Shown here one piece after another: positions 47,097 through 58,296 of a stretch of 64,000 bases of DNA. Under the pieces are notes generated by a model. That model was not told where the DNA came from, made no database searches, and worked only from the letters and a program-made list of their open reading frames with translations. The position numbers and the translations under genes were made by a program. Position 1 is the first letter of the stretch. Each line of letters opens with the position of its first letter. This DNA comes from Roseovarius confluentis (GTDB lineage Bacteria > Pseudomonadota > Alphaproteobacteria > Rhodobacterales > Rhodobacteraceae): assembly GCF_002917925.1 (NCBI RefSeq), contig NZ_PPFE01000009.1:62001-126000 (forward strand), given 5' to 3'.

Positions 47097-47774
47097 ATGA
47101 CCCGCAAAACACTCTTTATCACCGGCGCCTCAACCGGCATCGGCGCTGAAACGGCCCGCAAGGCCGTCGAATCCGGCTGGAACGTCGCGCTCTTCGCCCG
47201 CAGCAAGGACAAGCTCGAAGCACTGGCATCGGAGCTTGGCGACGACCACACTCTTGCCTTGGCCGGCGACGTCACGGACATGAAAGAACTGAAAAACGCC
47301 ATCGACAGCGCCACCGATCATTTCGGTGGCCTCGACGCCGTGTTCGCCAATGCCGGGCGCGGGCTCGACACGCCGGGCGTTGAAAACGGCGATCCCGACG
47401 AGTGGCGCAAGATGCTCGATCTCAACATCAACGGGCTGCTCTACACCATCAAAGCCGCTTTCCCGCATCTGCAAAAATCCAAGGGACACGCCGTGCTCAC
47501 CGGCTCGGTGGCGGGCAAGATCAATCTGCCCGGCTCGATCTACGGTGCCTCCAAGTGGTTCGTCCAGGGCTTCGCCGGCAACCTCAGCCAGGAAATGCGC
47601 GAATGGGGCGGCCGTTGCACCGTGATCTGCCCCGGCATGGTGGACACGCCATTCTTCGACGAAGCCAAACCCGACAAGTTGAAGCCCGAAGATATCGCCA
47701 GCGCCGTGGTCTTTGCCCTCGACCAGCCCCAACGCGCCGATGTGCGAGAAATGGTCGTTATGCCCACGGGCTGA
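47097..47774 (+). CDS. Short-chain dehydrogenase/reductase
   Basis: 225 residues from ATG at 47097 after AAAAGGA. The classical SDR features are GASTGIG (10-16), NAG (85-87), catalytic Ser137, Tyr149 and Lys153 (YGASK), and the PGMVDTPF loop. Arg35 and Lys37 after the second strand suggest NADP(H) preference. The short length and VVMPTG ending place it near YdfG-like 3-hydroxy acid dehydrogenases. The substrate is unknown and the gene is monocistronic, convergent with yjbQ. Confidence 0.92.
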   Translation: MTRKTLFITGASTGIGAETARKAVESGWNVALFARSKDKLEALASELGDDHTLALAGDVTDMKELKNAIDSATDHFGGLDAVFANAGRGLDTPGVENGDPDEWRKMLDLNINGLLYTIKAAFPHLQKSKGHAVLTGSVAGKINLPGSIYGASKWFVQGFAGNLSQEMREWGGRCTVICPGMVDTPFFDEAKPDKLKPEDIASAVVFALDQPQRADVREMVVMPTG

Positions 47775-47788
47775 GGCTCGGGCCTGAC

Positions 47789-48205
47789 TTAGGCCAGGTG
47801 CGCCGCCACTTTGCGGGTGTGCGGCGCATCTCGATGCTCGAAGACGTAAATACCCTGCCACGTGCCTAGTACGAGCCGCCCGTCGCTCACGGGAATCGCC
47901 AGGCTCACCGGCATCATGGCGGCCTTTATATGCGCGGGCATGTCATCCGGTCCTTCATAGGTGTGCGTCAGATATGACATGGACGGATCGCTCGTCGGCG
48001 GCACCAGCCGCGCAAAATAATTCCGCAAATCGGTCTGCACCTCGGGATCCGCATTTTCCTGGATCAACAGGCTGGCCGAGGTGTGGCGGACAAACAGCGT
48101 CAAAAGCCCGTGTTGCACGTTCTGCTTGGCGATCCAGCCGGTGACATCTCGGGTGAAGTCATAAAGACCCTGCCCGCGCGTCTTGATTTCAAATTCCGTC
48201 TGCAT
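47789..48205 (-). CDS. yjbQ: YjbQ-family protein (secondary thiamine-phosphate synthase activity)
   Basis: 138 residues of UPF0047. Conserved motifs are VRHTSASLLIQENADP and LGTWQGIYVFEHRD. Homologues show weak thiamine phosphate synthase activity and have a conserved His/Glu pocket; the true cellular role is unresolved. It is a stand-alone gene, convergent with the SDR and divergent from the dodecin gene. Confidence 0.93.
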   Translation of the reverse strand: MQTEFEIKTRGQGLYDFTRDVTGWIAKQNVQHGLLTLFVRHTSASLLIQENADPEVQTDLRNYFARLVPPTSDPSMSYLTHTYEGPDDMPAHIKAAMMPVSLAIPVSDGRLVLGTWQGIYVFEHRDAPHTRKVAAHLA

Positions 48206-48310
48206 GTTCGAGATTTACCGTCACGGTGCTGATGACACCAGCCCCGGAAACGCAGGAACCTGAGCGGAACCCCAGACGTTTTAAGAATGGACGGGGAAAG
48301 GAGGACTGCA

Positions 48311-48514
48311 ATGTCTATCGCAAGAGTGACCGAAATTTCCGCAACCTCGACCGACAGCTTTGATGATGCCGTTAAGCAAGGCATTCAGCGCGCGTCCAAA
48401 ACGCTGCGCAACATCGAAGGTGCATGGGTAAAGGATTCGAACGTCAAGGTTGCAAACGGAAACGTCTCGGAATTCCGCGTAAATCTCGCCGTGACGTTTC
48501 TGCTTGACGATTGA
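48311..48514 (+). CDS. Dodecin family flavin-binding protein
   Basis: 67 residues from ATG at 48311 with AAAGGAGGAC. Sequence MSIARVTEISATSTDSFDDA, then NIEGAWVKDSNVKV and FRVNLAVTFLLDD, matches dodecins. These form hollow dodecamers storing riboflavin or FMN, with the Trp (GAWVK) stacking on the flavin. It is monocistronic and followed by a clear terminator. Confidence 0.93.
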   Translation: MSIARVTEISATSTDSFDDAVKQGIQRASKTLRNIEGAWVKDSNVKVANGNVSEFRVNLAVTFLLDD

Positions 48515-48573
48515 CCCGTCGTGAAAGCTGGCTCTAGTTGGAAAGAGCCGTTCAGATGTGGGAAGAAATGCGC

Positions 48574-48604
48574 AGACCCCTTGGTTGAGGCCAAGGGGTC
48601 TTTT
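48574..48604 (+). terminator. Rho-independent terminator after the dodecin gene
   Basis: AGACCCCTTGG (48574-48584) pairs with CCAAGGGGTCT (48591-48601), followed by a short T run (TTTT). A smaller GGCTCT/AGAGCC hairpin (48530-48549) lies in front of it. Confidence 0.88.
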
Positions 48605-48622
48605 GTTGGGCGATGACAGAAA

Positions 48623-48652
48623 ACAAATGAAAACGACGCCTTCCGGCGCCGT
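48623..48652 (-). terminator. Rho-independent terminator of rpoD
   Basis: On the minus strand ACGGCGCC, a GGAA tetraloop and GGCGTCGT are followed by TTTCATTTGTTTTC, 30 bases after the rpoD stop. Confidence 0.82.
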
Positions 48653-48682
48653 TCAATGTCATTGGGTGAATAGCCTCACGGC

Positions 48683-50674
<1,992 letters not shown>

Positions 50675-50705
50675 TCAGCTCTCCTGATCCCATCTGGGTG
50701 AAGGT

Positions 50706-50745
50706 GATTCGCTAAACCGAATCAACATGGCGACGGGGTGATTCG
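50706..50745. promoter_or_regulatory. GATTCG dyad and repeat in the dnaG-rpoD gap
   Basis: GATTCG-CTAAAC-CGAATC (50706-50723) is a 6-base dyad, and a third GATTCG followed by CAAACC occurs at 50740. The two direct GTGATTCGC copies are about 34 bases apart, within the 113-base region before rpoD, and could form a regulatory site for an internal rpoD promoter. Confidence 0.4.
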
Positions 50746-50787
50746 CAAACCCTTAACCCCTGATTGCTTAAGATAACATTCAAAGCG

Positions 50788-52740
50788 TTACCCGTCAGAC
50801 CCTTTGTTGAACCCGATCTGATCCAGCAACGCATCGAATCGCTCTCTCTCTGCGCGGCTGACCGGGGCACCGTTTTGGCCCCGCTCATATTCCGTCTTGT
50901 CTTCCTGCTGGCTGGTCCATGCCCGGTTACGGGCCTGTGCTGCCTCGTTCAGCCGCCATGTCACGGCTTCATCGGCAACACCAGCAATGTCCTGCTCGGC
51001 TTCGCGGATTTCGGCCGCCAAACCGCGGTCTGCCTCCAGCTTCGCCAGTGTTTCGCCAACGGTCATGCGGGCAAGCTCCGCATCCCCCGGGCGCCGCACA
51101 GCAGGAACTAACGCGACATGGGGCAGCGACAACAGTTTTTCAACCACGTTGAGGCCGAGTCTTTCCGACAATTCGGATTCCAGCGTGCCGGTGCCGCCGG
51201 GCTGATGAAAAAGAAGCGCATCGCGGATCTGTCCGTGATGCGGCGGCTCGCATTGCAGGCGATCCAGGTCGACCTCGAACTCCGGCAGGATCTCGGGATT
51301 TCGGATCAGCGTGGCCAGAACCACCGCCTCTCGCAGATGGGTCTGCGCCGCATCGCCGGAGGCCACCAGCAGCGAGGATTTCGTCGTCGCCCGCACCGGC
51401 TCGATCTTCTGCCACTTGCCATCCCGCGCCGCAAATCCGCCGCCGCTCTTGGGCTTCGGCCGGAACAACTGCCAGCGCAGGTCCTTGATCGCCTGTCCGT
51501 AGTGGCTGCGCAGGCTTGGGTCGCGGATTGTCATGATCTTCTCGCGCAGCGCCTTGTCCAGCGCCGCCTTGCGCTCGGGACTGTCGAAATCACGCCCCTC
51601 CGTCTCGCGCTGCCACAGCAGGTCGACCATCGGCATGGCCTTGTCCAGCAGCGCCTGAACGGCACTCGCCCCCTCGGCCCGCAAGAGGTCATCGGGGTCC
51701 TGCCCCTCTGGCATCAGCACGAAGCGCAGCGACTTGCCCGCCTCCAGCAACGGCAGCGCCAGGTCGATCACCCGGTAGGCCGCGCGCAGCCCCGCCGTGT
51801 CGCCATCCAGCGCCACGATCGGCTCTTCCGCGATGCGCCACAGCATGGCTAGTTGGTGTTCCGTCACCGCCGTGCCCAAGGGCGCCACCGATGCGCCGAA
51901 CCCCGCCTCGGCCAGCGCGATCACGTCCATGTAGCCCTCTGCCACGATCAGCGGCTGCCCCTTGCCCGCCGCCTCGCGCGCAGGTCCGTGATGATAAAGA
52001 GTTCGCGACTTGTCGAAAAGCTCGGTTTCCGGGCTGTTGAGGTATTTCGCGTTGTCATCCGGATCCATCGCCCGCCCGCCGAAGGCGATGCAACGCCCCC
52101 GCGGGTCGCGGATCGGGAACATGATCCTGTTGCGGAACGTGTCATAGGGCTTGCCGCCCTTGTTGCTCGGCTTGGCCAGCCCGCAGCGCAGGATCAGGTC
52201 GTCCTCGACGCCCTTGCCTGTCAGGTGGTCCCACAGATCCTTCCACGCGTCGGCAGCAAACCCGATATCATAACGGTCCTGCGCCGCCTCATCCAGGCCG
52301 CGCCCCGCCAAGTAGTCGCGCGCCGCGCCCCCCGCCCCGGCCTTCAGCATCAGGCGGAAATGGCGCACCGCCATCTCCATCACCTCTACCAGCTGCGTGC
52401 GCCGGTCGGCCTTGGCCTGGGCTTGAGGGTCGCGCTCGGGCACGGTCATTCCGGCCTCTTGCGCCAGGATCTTTACCGCCTCCATGAACTCCACGTTCTC
52501 GGTCTCGCGCACAAAGGAAATGGCGTCGCCCTTCGCGTGACAGCCGAAGCAATAGTAATAGCCCTTGCGATCATCGACGTGAAAGCTGGCCGTCTTTTCG
52601 TGGTGGAAAGGGCAAGGTGCCCACATGTCGCCCTTGCCCTGGTTGGACTTGCGGTTGTCCCACATGACCTTGCGCCCCACCACCTGCACGAGGGAGGTGC
52701 GGGTGCGCAGCTCGTCAAGGAATCCGGGTGGCAGGCTCAT
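50788..52740 (-). CDS. dnaG: DNA primase
   Basis: 650 residues from ATG at 52740 (MSLPPGFLDELR); a TTG six codons earlier is less likely. The CHC2 zinc site is Cys43, His46, Cys64, Cys67 (APCPFHHEKT, CFGC). The TOPRIM centre has Glu268 (VAEGYMD) and Asp312/Asp314 (ALDGDTAGL). A C-terminal DnaB-interacting region follows (about 450-650). It synthesises RNA primers at the fork. The gene is upstream of rpoD on the same strand. Confidence 0.97.
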   Translation of the reverse strand: MSLPPGFLDELRTRTSLVQVVGRKVMWDNRKSNQGKGDMWAPCPFHHEKTASFHVDDRKGYYYCFGCHAKGDAISFVRETENVEFMEAVKILAQEAGMTVPERDPQAQAKADRRTQLVEVMEMAVRHFRLMLKAGAGGAARDYLAGRGLDEAAQDRYDIGFAADAWKDLWDHLTGKGVEDDLILRCGLAKPSNKGGKPYDTFRNRIMFPIRDPRGRCIAFGGRAMDPDDNAKYLNSPETELFDKSRTLYHHGPAREAAGKGQPLIVAEGYMDVIALAEAGFGASVAPLGTAVTEHQLAMLWRIAEEPIVALDGDTAGLRAAYRVIDLALPLLEAGKSLRFVLMPEGQDPDDLLRAEGASAVQALLDKAMPMVDLLWQRETEGRDFDSPERKAALDKALREKIMTIRDPSLRSHYGQAIKDLRWQLFRPKPKSGGGFAARDGKWQKIEPVRATTKSSLLVASGDAAQTHLREAVVLATLIRNPEILPEFEVDLDRLQCEPPHHGQIRDALLFHQPGGTGTLESELSERLGLNVVEKLLSLPHVALVPAVRRPGDAELARMTVGETLAKLEADRGLAAEIREAEQDIAGVADEAVTWRLNEAAQARNRAWTSQQEDKTEYERGQNGAPVSRAERERFDALLDQIGFNKGSDG

Positions 52741-52790
52741 CCCTGTAATATGGTCCAACCGAATGCCCGCGCCAAGGCGGTTTGCACGAT

Positions 52791-53120
52791 TTAGGGCTGG
52801 AACCCCAGACAGCCTTCGCGATAGCGCTCTGTCACGACGCGGGCCGCATCCGGCTTGCCCATTTCCTGTGCGTCGATCGTGAACACCCAGTCCACCAGCG
52901 GCGGCACCATGGGCGTCAGCCGGGCCTCCACCTTGGCGGCACCGCTGGTCAGCTCTCGCTTGATGCGCTCAGCGTCCTTGCCGGCCTTTCGCTCGGCCGC
53001 GGCAATCCCGACGACCTTCGCGGTCTCGGTGCATATGACCGTCTTGTCCACCGCCGCCACGACCGACATCGGCACCGCGAGGCATAGCGCCCCGGCCATC
53101 CACAATATCCTGCCAAACAT
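52791..53120 (-). CDS. Small secreted protein of unknown function
   Basis: 109 residues from ATG at 53120 (MFGRILWMAG). A signal peptide ends near VVAA (about residue 24). The mature part has two Cys (VICTETAK and REGCLGF), likely one disulfide, and conserved-looking segments VGIAAAERKAGKDAERIK and PPLVDWVFTID. It lies 41 bases downstream of soxG and might be read through from the sox operon. No function can be assigned. Confidence 0.7.
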   Translation of the reverse strand: MFGRILWMAGALCLAVPMSVVAAVDKTVICTETAKVVGIAAAERKAGKDAERIKRELTSGAAKVEARLTPMVPPLVDWVFTIDAQEMGKPDAARVVTERYREGCLGFQP

Positions 53121-53161
53121 CGCCCGTCCTTTCGGCCACCCCCGGTACAGGCCCAACTCTG

Positions 53162-53713
53162 TCAACGCGCCGCCCGCACGGCAACCCCTTCCAGCGCCGT
53201 GCCAAGCTCATGCACCAGCGTCCGCGAAAAGGCCCGAAAGACCATAAGAAGAAACGTCGCCTCACCCGTGCGCGTCAGCGAGGCCGCCATATGCGCCACT
53301 TCCGTCCGCGCCGTGTGCCCCACTCCGAACACCCCGGTCCGCAGGTCTACCGGCGTCAGCCGCGCCAGCGCCTCGGCGGCCCTGTCGCCCTCGATCTCGA
53401 CAGCCGCCCACGCATCGCTTTGATCCACCAGCGCCGCATGAACCGACAGTCCCTCACCCGGCTCCACACCGATCAGCAGGGCCTGCGTGCGCCCGAACCA
53501 CATCACACCGCGCTCCGTCGTTCCTGTCATTCGCCCCGCGTCGGGCCAGCGCAGCCCATGCCCGGCCTCCAGCGCGCCCGAAAGCGCGTCATCCGCGCCG
53601 CGATAGGGCATGACAAGTGTCAGCGCGCCAAGGTCGACCTCGCGCAGCGCGACACCGCCGATCCTTGTCGGCATCATTCCGTCCATCGGGCTCTGCGCCG
53701 TCAGCTCACCCAC
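53162..53713 (-). CDS. soxG: Sarcosine oxidase, gamma subunit
   Basis: 183 residues from GTG at 53713, which overlaps the end of soxA by 8 bases and has GGAGGGCGG in front. The sequence shows the family pattern ALTLVMPYRG, TERGVMWFGRTQALLIG, DQSDAWAAVEIEG and VGHTARTEVAHMAASL, a truncated GcvT-like fold. It completes the heterotetramer encoded by soxBDAG. Not related to sulfur-oxidation sox genes. Confidence 0.92.
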   Translation of the reverse strand: MGELTAQSPMDGMMPTRIGGVALREVDLGALTLVMPYRGADDALSGALEAGHGLRWPDAGRMTGTTERGVMWFGRTQALLIGVEPGEGLSVHAALVDQSDAWAAVEIEGDRAAEALARLTPVDLRTGVFGVGHTARTEVAHMAASLTRTGEATFLLMVFRAFSRTLVHELGTALEGVAVRAAR

Positions 53714-56627
53714 GCATCCGCCCTCCCTCGGGATCGAAACCGCCCGGCGCAACGACCTCGCACAGCGTCGCCGAGCCTTTCAGATGCTCCACCATCCGCA
53801 CATGCTCACCGATCCGCGCCCGGCCCCGTGCCAGAAACCCGAGCCCGATCACATGCCCCAGCATCGGTGAAAACGCCACCGAAGTGATGTAGCCCTCGTC
53901 GGTCTCGCTCACCGCCTCCGCGCCAGGAGCGAAAAGATGCGCCCCCGCGATCAGTTCCTTCACCGCGCCCACCGGCTTCAGCCCCACAAGCTGCGCCCGG
54001 TCCTCGTCCATCAATCCCGGCCGCGCCGCCATCGCCTTGCCGATGAAATCCTTCCTGTCGCTCATCATGCCCTGCATCCCGATGTCGAACGCCGTGGTGC
54101 GCCCGTGGATCTCGGCATGGGTGATGAACCCTTTCTCGATCCGCATGACATTGAGCGCCTCCATACCATAAGGACCGCCCTCCCGCGCCTCGGCCTTCTC
54201 GACCAGCAGATCAAAGAGCGCCGCGCCATATCGCGACGGCACCGCGATCTCATAGGCCAGCTCGCCCGAGAACGAGATCCGGAAAAGCCGCGCCCCGATG
54301 CCACCCGTTCGCACGTCCCCGCACGCCATGAAGGGCCAGTCCTCGTTGCCAAGCGCCTGCCCGACCACCTCCTCCAGCAGCGTCCGTGATTTCGGCCCGG
54401 CTACCGCGAACTGAGCCCATTGCTCGGTAACCGAGGCAAAGCGCACATCCAGATCGGGCCGCAGCACCTGGTGAGCGAACTCCATGTGCCGCATCACCTG
54501 TCCCGCTGCCGCCGTGGTGGTGGAGACAAGAAAATGCCGGTCGCCCAGGCGCGCGCAAGTGCCGTCATCCATGACATGCCCGTCCACGCGCAGCATCAGG
54601 CCATAGCGCACACGCCCCACCTTCAGCGTCGACATCATGCCGGTGTACAGGAAATCGAGGAACGCCGCCGCATCCGGCCCTTGCACGTCGATTTTTCCCA
54701 GTGTCGAGACATCGCAGATGCCGACGTGGTCGCGCACCATCCGCACCTCGCGGTCGCAGGATTGCCGCCACTGCGTTTCACCCGCCTTTGGGAAATAGCT
54801 GGGCCGGTACCACAGCCCCGCTTCGATCATCGGCGCGTTGCGCGCGACACTGGCCGCGTGCGAGGTGGTGAACCGCTCCGGCGCGAAACCCTTGCCTTTC
54901 GCCCCCGCGCCCATTGCGGCAATCGGCACCGGCACATAAGGCGGGCGAAAGGTGGTCGTCCCGGTCTCTGCGATCCCGCGCCCGGTGGCGTCGGCCAAGA
55001 CCGCCAGCGCCGCGACGTTGGAATTCTTGCCCTGGTCCGGGGCCATGCCCTGGGTGGTGTAGCGCTTCATGTGCTCGACCGAGGTAAAATTCTCCTGCGC
55101 AGCCAGCGTCACGTCCTTCACCGTGACGTCATTCTGGAAATCCAGCCATGACCGGCCCTTGCCCGGAACATGCCAAAACGGCGTGATCTCATAGGTGCCG
55201 TCTTCCGCCCCCGGCACAGGCGCCTCAACCGCTTGCAGCCCAAGGTCCTCCACCACCGCCCTGCCCGCCGCAGCACCGCTTTCCAGACATCCGCGGGTCG
55301 AGAACGCCCCCATCGCCGCTCCCGCATAGCGCATCCCCGGCACCGCCCCCTCGCGCGGCAGGAACGCCGCCAGCCCTTCGTCCCACACGGGCCGCCCGCC
55401 CATGTGACAGCTCAGGTGCACGCTCGGGTTCCACCCGCCCGACATGGCCAGCACGTCGGCCTGCACCGCCTCGATCCGGTCGCCCTGCCGAAAGCGCACG
55501 GCCTCCACCCCCTTGCGCCCAACGGTGCCACAGACCTGCCCACCCGCGTAAAACGGCACGTCGAGGTCACAGACCGCATCCGCTCGCGCGTCGATCAGCG
55601 CCGATACATGAACGCCCGCCGCCTTCAAGTCCCGCGCCGTTCGATGTCCCGCATCGCTGTTGGCGAAAACCGCTACGCGGCGTCCGGGGCATACCCGCCA
55701 ACGGTTCACATAGGCCCTCAGGGCGCCCGCCATCATAACACCGGGCCGGTCGTTGTTGGCGAATGCCACGGGCCGTTCGATCGCCCCCGCCGCCAGAACC
55801 GACCGCTTGGCGACGATCCGCCAGAAGCATCCCTTCAACGCGCGATCCGCCTCAGTCGCCAAACGCTCCAGCGCAGCATATGTGCCCTGATCATAGCCCC
55901 CCACCACCGCGGTGCGCGTCATCACCCGCACATTCCCCATAGCCGCCAGCCGCACCCGCATCGCTTCGGCCCAGGCATGACCTGCCTGCCCATCCACCTC
56001 CTCGACCTCGGCATTCAGCCGTCCGCCCGCCCGCGTGTCCTCCTCGGCCAGGATCACGTCCGCCCCGGCCTCGGCCGCCGTCATCGCGGCCATCAGCCCG
56101 GAAGGTCCCGCGCCGATGACCAGAACGTCGCAATGCGCAAAGGCGCGCTCCCACCGTTCCGGACCCGTCTTTCGCGACAGGGTGCCCAGCCCGGCTGCCC
56201 GGCGAATGACCGGCTCGTAGACCTTCTCCCAGAACGCCCTCGGCCACATGAAGGTCTTGTAGTAGAACCCCGCGCCAAGGAACGGCGCACCGAGGTCGTT
56301 CACCGCCATCAGGTCGAACTCAACCGACGGCCACGCGTTCTGCCCGAACGCCTGCAACCCTTCGTACAGCTCCACCATCGTGGCCCGCGCATTGGGCTCC
56401 TGCCCCGCACCGTGCCCCAGGGTGACTAACGCATTGGGCTCCTCGCTGCCCGCAGTGAAAACGCCCCGCGGCCGGTGATACTTGAACGACCGCGCCACCA
56501 CCTTGACCCCCGCGCCCATCAGCGCCGAGGCCAACGTGTCGCCCTCAAACCCAAGGTGTTGCCGCCCATCGAAGGTAAAAGCCAGTGGCCGTGACCGGTC
56601 GATCAGCCCGTCACCGTCCAGCCTCAT
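53706..56627 (-). CDS. soxA: Sarcosine oxidase, alpha subunit
   Basis: 973 residues from ATG at 56627 (MRLDGDGLIDRSRPLAF). An N-terminal 2Fe-2S-ferredoxin-like region is followed by the NAD-binding domain IGAGPSGLMAA (from about 171) and, after about 590, a GcvT-type folate domain (HVGICDVSTLGKIDVQGPD). The enzyme oxidises sarcosine to glycine and channels the methyl group to tetrahydrofolate as 5,10-methylene-THF, or releases formaldehyde. The ATGA overlap with soxD shows coupling. Confidence 0.95.
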   Translation of the reverse strand: MRLDGDGLIDRSRPLAFTFDGRQHLGFEGDTLASALMGAGVKVVARSFKYHRPRGVFTAGSEEPNALVTLGHGAGQEPNARATMVELYEGLQAFGQNAWPSVEFDLMAVNDLGAPFLGAGFYYKTFMWPRAFWEKVYEPVIRRAAGLGTLSRKTGPERWERAFAHCDVLVIGAGPSGLMAAMTAAEAGADVILAEEDTRAGGRLNAEVEEVDGQAGHAWAEAMRVRLAAMGNVRVMTRTAVVGGYDQGTYAALERLATEADRALKGCFWRIVAKRSVLAAGAIERPVAFANNDRPGVMMAGALRAYVNRWRVCPGRRVAVFANSDAGHRTARDLKAAGVHVSALIDARADAVCDLDVPFYAGGQVCGTVGRKGVEAVRFRQGDRIEAVQADVLAMSGGWNPSVHLSCHMGGRPVWDEGLAAFLPREGAVPGMRYAGAAMGAFSTRGCLESGAAAGRAVVEDLGLQAVEAPVPGAEDGTYEITPFWHVPGKGRSWLDFQNDVTVKDVTLAAQENFTSVEHMKRYTTQGMAPDQGKNSNVAALAVLADATGRGIAETGTTTFRPPYVPVPIAAMGAGAKGKGFAPERFTTSHAASVARNAPMIEAGLWYRPSYFPKAGETQWRQSCDREVRMVRDHVGICDVSTLGKIDVQGPDAAAFLDFLYTGMMSTLKVGRVRYGLMLRVDGHVMDDGTCARLGDRHFLVSTTTAAAGQVMRHMEFAHQVLRPDLDVRFASVTEQWAQFAVAGPKSRTLLEEVVGQALGNEDWPFMACGDVRTGGIGARLFRISFSGELAYEIAVPSRYGAALFDLLVEKAEAREGGPYGMEALNVMRIEKGFITHAEIHGRTTAFDIGMQGMMSDRKDFIGKAMAARPGLMDEDRAQLVGLKPVGAVKELIAGAHLFAPGAEAVSETDEGYITSVAFSPMLGHVIGLGFLARGRARIGEHVRMVEHLKGSATLCEVVAPGGFDPEGGRMRG

Positions 56628-56887
56628 CGCGCCGCCTCTTCCGCCAGCACCGCGCTCAGAACCGCATGGCTGGCCGTGTCCCGCGTCACCACGAGCCACG
56701 CGCCGCAGCCGCTTTCGTGAAACCACAGGTCGCGCGTCTCGCCACAGGGGTTCTCGCGGTTGTGCACGTAATCGTCCCATGCCTTCGCGCCCGCGCCTTC
56801 ACCGGGGCGTTCCAGCGCCACCGCGTGACCGGCATAGTAAAACTCCCGGCGGTCCCGCTCGCCGCAGATCGGACAGGGCAGCCTCAT
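56624..56887 (-). CDS. soxD: Sarcosine oxidase, delta subunit
   Basis: 87 residues from ATG at 56887 (MRLPCPICGERDRREFYYAG). Zinc ligands Cys5, Cys8, His57 and Cys61 match the family. It is the small zinc-binding subunit of the heterotetramer. A 24-base interspersed motif (56901-56924) separates it from soxB. Confidence 0.95.
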   Translation of the reverse strand: MRLPCPICGERDRREFYYAGHAVALERPGEGAGAKAWDDYVHNRENPCGETRDLWFHESGCGAWLVVTRDTASHAVLSAVLAEEAAR

Positions 56888-56900
56888 GCCACCACCCCCG

Positions 56901-56924
56901 GCTTTTTCTTGCCAGAAATACTCA
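56901..56924. repeat. Interspersed 24-base motif, copy 2
   Basis: GCTTTTTCTTGCC followed by AGAAATACTCA, one mismatch from the copy at 22967-22990. Here it lies inside the sox operon, between soxB and soxD. Confidence 0.65.
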
Positions 56925-56949
56925 TGGACGGACGCCCGCCAATAGCACC

Positions 56950-58203
56950 TCAATGCAGGTTGTGCTGTGCACCGGTCCCCTCCTCATCCATCAGCCCACG
57001 CCCGGTGCGGAACCGGTCCAGCCGCAGCCGTTCCGCCGCCTTGTGCGGGCGGTCCGTCGCCACCAGATGCGCCATGCAATGTCCAGAGCCGGGCACCGCT
57101 TTGAATCCGCCATAGCACCAGCCACAATTCAGGTAGAGTCCCTCGACCGGCGCGCGGTCGATAATCGGGCTGCCATCCGGGCTCATGTCCATGATTCCGC
57201 CCCAGCTGCGCAGCACCTTCGCCTGTCCGATCATCGGCATCAGGGTCATGCCTGCCTCCATCACGTGCTCGACCAGCGGCAGGTTCCCCCGCGCGGCATA
57301 GCTGGCATACATGTCCAGGTCCCCGCCAAAAACCAGCCCGCCCTTGTCCGACTGGCTGATATAGAAATGCCCCATGCCAAAACTGACCACGTGGTCGATG
57401 CAGGGTTTCAACCCTTCTGTTACGAAGGCCTGCAACACATGGCTCTCGATCGGCAGGCGCATTCCGGCCATCGCGGCCACCTGGCTTGACCGGCCCGCGA
57501 CGATCACCGCGACCTTCTTGGCCCGGATCGCCCCGCGTGAGGTCTGCACGCCTTTGACCACGCCGCCCTCGATGTCGATGCCCGTCACCTCGCAGTTCTG
57601 GATCAGGTCCACACCCCGGTCGCTCGCCCCGCGGGCATAGCCCCAAGCCACCGCATCATGCCGCGCCGTTCCTGCGCGCCGCTGCAATAGGCCGCCATAG
57701 ATGGGGAACCGCGCCTGCGCGTAATCAAGGTACGGCAACACCTTCTTCAACTGCGCAACGCTCAGCAGCTCCGCGTCATCGCCCTGGTTGCGCATCGCGT
57801 TGCCACGGCGGATCGCCGCGTCGCGCTGCCCGTCGGAGTGGAACACCACGATCTGCCCGCGCTGCGAATGCATCACGTTGTAGTTCAGCTCCTGCTCCAA
57901 CCCTTCCCACAGCTTCAGCGAGTGGCTGTAAAATTCCGAGTTGCCGGGCAGGAAATAATTCGCCCGCACGATGGTGGTATTGCGCCCCACATTTCCGCCG
58001 CCCAGGTACCCTTTTTCCAGTACCGCCACGTTCGTGATCCCGTGCTCGCGCGCCAGGTAATAGGCGGTCGACAGCCCATGCCCGCCGCCCCCGATGATCA
58101 CCACGTCATAGGCATCCTTCGGGCTTGCATCGCGCCAATGCGCCTGCCAGCCACGATTGCCGGTCAGACCTTCCCTGAGGACGCGCAGCCCCGAAAACCG
58201 CAT
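56950..58203 (-). CDS. soxB: Sarcosine oxidase, beta subunit
   Basis: 417 residues. The FAD-binding motif is VVIIGGGGHGLSTAYYLA (34-51). The stretch ARHDAVAWGYA holds His182, in the place expected for covalent FMN attachment. Downstream are NCGWCYGGFKAVPGSG and MDMSPDGSPIIDRAP. It carries the sarcosine-oxidising site. It is first of the soxBDAG operon, with the GFA-like and glutamate dehydrogenase genes upstream on the same strand. Confidence 0.95.
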   Translation of the reverse strand: MRFSGLRVLREGLTGNRGWQAHWRDASPKDAYDVVIIGGGGHGLSTAYYLAREHGITNVAVLEKGYLGGGNVGRNTTIVRANYFLPGNSEFYSHSLKLWEGLEQELNYNVMHSQRGQIVVFHSDGQRDAAIRRGNAMRNQGDDAELLSVAQLKKVLPYLDYAQARFPIYGGLLQRRAGTARHDAVAWGYARGASDRGVDLIQNCEVTGIDIEGGVVKGVQTSRGAIRAKKVAVIVAGRSSQVAAMAGMRLPIESHVLQAFVTEGLKPCIDHVVSFGMGHFYISQSDKGGLVFGGDLDMYASYAARGNLPLVEHVMEAGMTLMPMIGQAKVLRSWGGIMDMSPDGSPIIDRAPVEGLYLNCGWCYGGFKAVPGSGHCMAHLVATDRPHKAAERLRLDRFRTGRGLMDEEGTGAQHNLH

Positions 58204-58296
58204 CTTGTCATCTCCATCGCCACGGGCGCGAGTGAAGCAAGTTCGAAGAGGAATGGCAACTGGCCCCTGCGCCCACGAGCGGCGAAACCGGACCGT

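Noticed and set aside
53162..58203. Sulfur-oxidation (Sox) gene cluster
   Set aside because: Only the gene symbols coincide; these are the sarcosine oxidase subunits beta, delta, alpha and gamma.
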